Of a stretch of DNA of 6,799 nt, positions 6,488-6,799 are shown one piece after another (position 1 is the stretch's first letter; each line of letters starts with the position of its first letter). A program made the position numbers and the translations under genes. Under the pieces are notes generated by a model. It searched no databases. It was not told where the DNA came from and worked only from the letters and a program-made list of their open reading frames with translations. The stretch is from contig JBKQSL010000208.1 of the NCBI GenBank assembly GCA_052143655.1, positions 1-6,799 of the forward strand. Direction: 5' to 3'. Source of the DNA: CAVSUR01 sp052143655. Its GTDB lineage: Bacteria > Actinomycetota > Actinomycetes > Streptosporangiales > Streptosporangiaceae.

Positions 6488-6645
6488 CCGTGCCGCGGGA
6501 GCAGCGCAGGGCGCGGATGGCTGCCGCGGCAAGCCGTGCTGAGCGCGATGTGCGCCCGGCCGGGAGGACCGCGATCCGCCGGAGCCGGTCAGGATCACCC
6601 TCGGCCTGAGCCCCGGACTTTACCGGCAGCTCACCCAGCGGGCGG
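6484..6645 (+). pseudogene. Small ParA-partner gene (probable DNA-binding protein), frameshifted
   Basis: The ATG at 6484 overlaps the parA stop as ATGA, indicating translational coupling. The first frame gives MTVPREQRRARMAAAASRAE, then RDVRPAG, a basic, alanine-rich start, and then goes off into an arginine/serine run that stops at 6609. Around 6561-6566 (GGCCGGGAGG) adding one G switches to EDRDPPEPVRITLGLSPGLY and RQLTQRAV, which resembles the PVRITLDLSPELYRQL strand-helix start seen in small partner proteins of actinobacterial ParA cassettes (possibly ribbon-helix-helix). Similarity fades after about 6645, so the C-terminal part is missing or diverged. The assignment rests on this short motif and on gene order. 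Confidence 0.5.
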
Positions 6646-6707
6646 TCTCGTCCGCGGCCGGGAACAGGCGCCTGATCATCACAGCCCGCAGCCCCTGTGG
6701 CGTCGTG

Positions 6708-6799
6708 CTATTTCGCGGGTTTCCTGGCGGGTTTCGGCGCGGCGGCGGGCTTCCTGGTGGCCTGCGCCGGGGCCTTCTTCGCGGGGGTCTTCTTCGCGG
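6708..6799 (-). CDS. C-terminal Lys/Ala/Pro-rich tail of a gene running off the right edge
   Basis: The stop codon TAG is at 6708-6710. Reading upstream on the minus strand to the edge gives 29 residues plus two bases of the next codon: AKKTPAKKAPAQ, then ATRKPAAAPKPARKPAK. Codon use is strongly G/C at third positions, and there are no stops. AKKxPAKKAP repeats of this kind form the basic, DNA-binding tails of actinobacterial nucleoid proteins such as long HU (HupB-type), but similar tails occur on other DNA- or RNA-binding proteins, so the identity stays open. A CACAG/CTGTG stem (6680-6699) lies 9 bases beyond the stop. It could act as a weak terminator, though no T-run follows. Confidence 0.55.
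   Translation of the reverse strand, partial: AKKTPAKKAPAQATRKPAAAPKPARKPAK

Noticed and set aside
6680..6699. A rho-independent terminator after the Lys/Ala-rich gene
   Set aside because: The CACAG/CTGTG stem has only five pairs with a 10-base loop and no T-run, so it is mentioned but not called.

Overview
The window is very GC-rich, with strong G/C at third codon positions, GTG starts and protein families typical of Actinomycetota. The genus cannot be fixed from the sequence. It looks like an accessory, mobile-element-rich region: one large intact regulatory or defence-type ATPase gene, one intact transposase, and a row of broken or partial genes.

Left part (55-2754, minus strand): a single 899-residue membrane-anchored NACHT-type STAND ATPase. 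It has two N-terminal membrane helices, a P-loop NTPase with clear Walker A and B motifs, a glycine-rich multi-helix membrane region, and a C-terminal block of three 42-residue TPR repeats. Two of the repeats are almost identical in DNA. This is the best candidate for a functional system in the window: a sensor ATPase of the NLR-like kind, with no recognisable separate effector gene beside it.

Middle (about 2755-5212): two transposase genes placed end to end. An intact IS110-family DEDD recombinase starts only about 84 bases from, and divergently to, the NACHT gene. Directly after it lies an IS3/IS481-like integrase-core transposase that lacks the usual N-terminal section and carries a one-base deletion between its second and third catalytic acidic residues.

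Right part (5212-6799): a decayed IS66 transposase N-terminal half on the minus strand (two frameshifts, one stop, truncated), followed by the remains of a ParA-like ATPase gene with its small downstream partner (plus strand, ATGA overlap, each with one frameshift). The window ends in the lysine/alanine/proline-rich C-terminus of a gene running off the right edge on the minus strand, which resembles the basic tail of an actinobacterial nucleoid protein.

All five frameshifts I could place (one in the IS3-like gene, two in IS66, one each in parA and its partner) are explained by loss of a single base, mostly in or next to G/C runs. The left 4.1 kb shows none. The right side is therefore either a genuine gene graveyard with a deletion bias or a stretch of poor consensus sequence, and the two need to be told apart. 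The family assignments below come from recognising motifs by eye, not from database searches.
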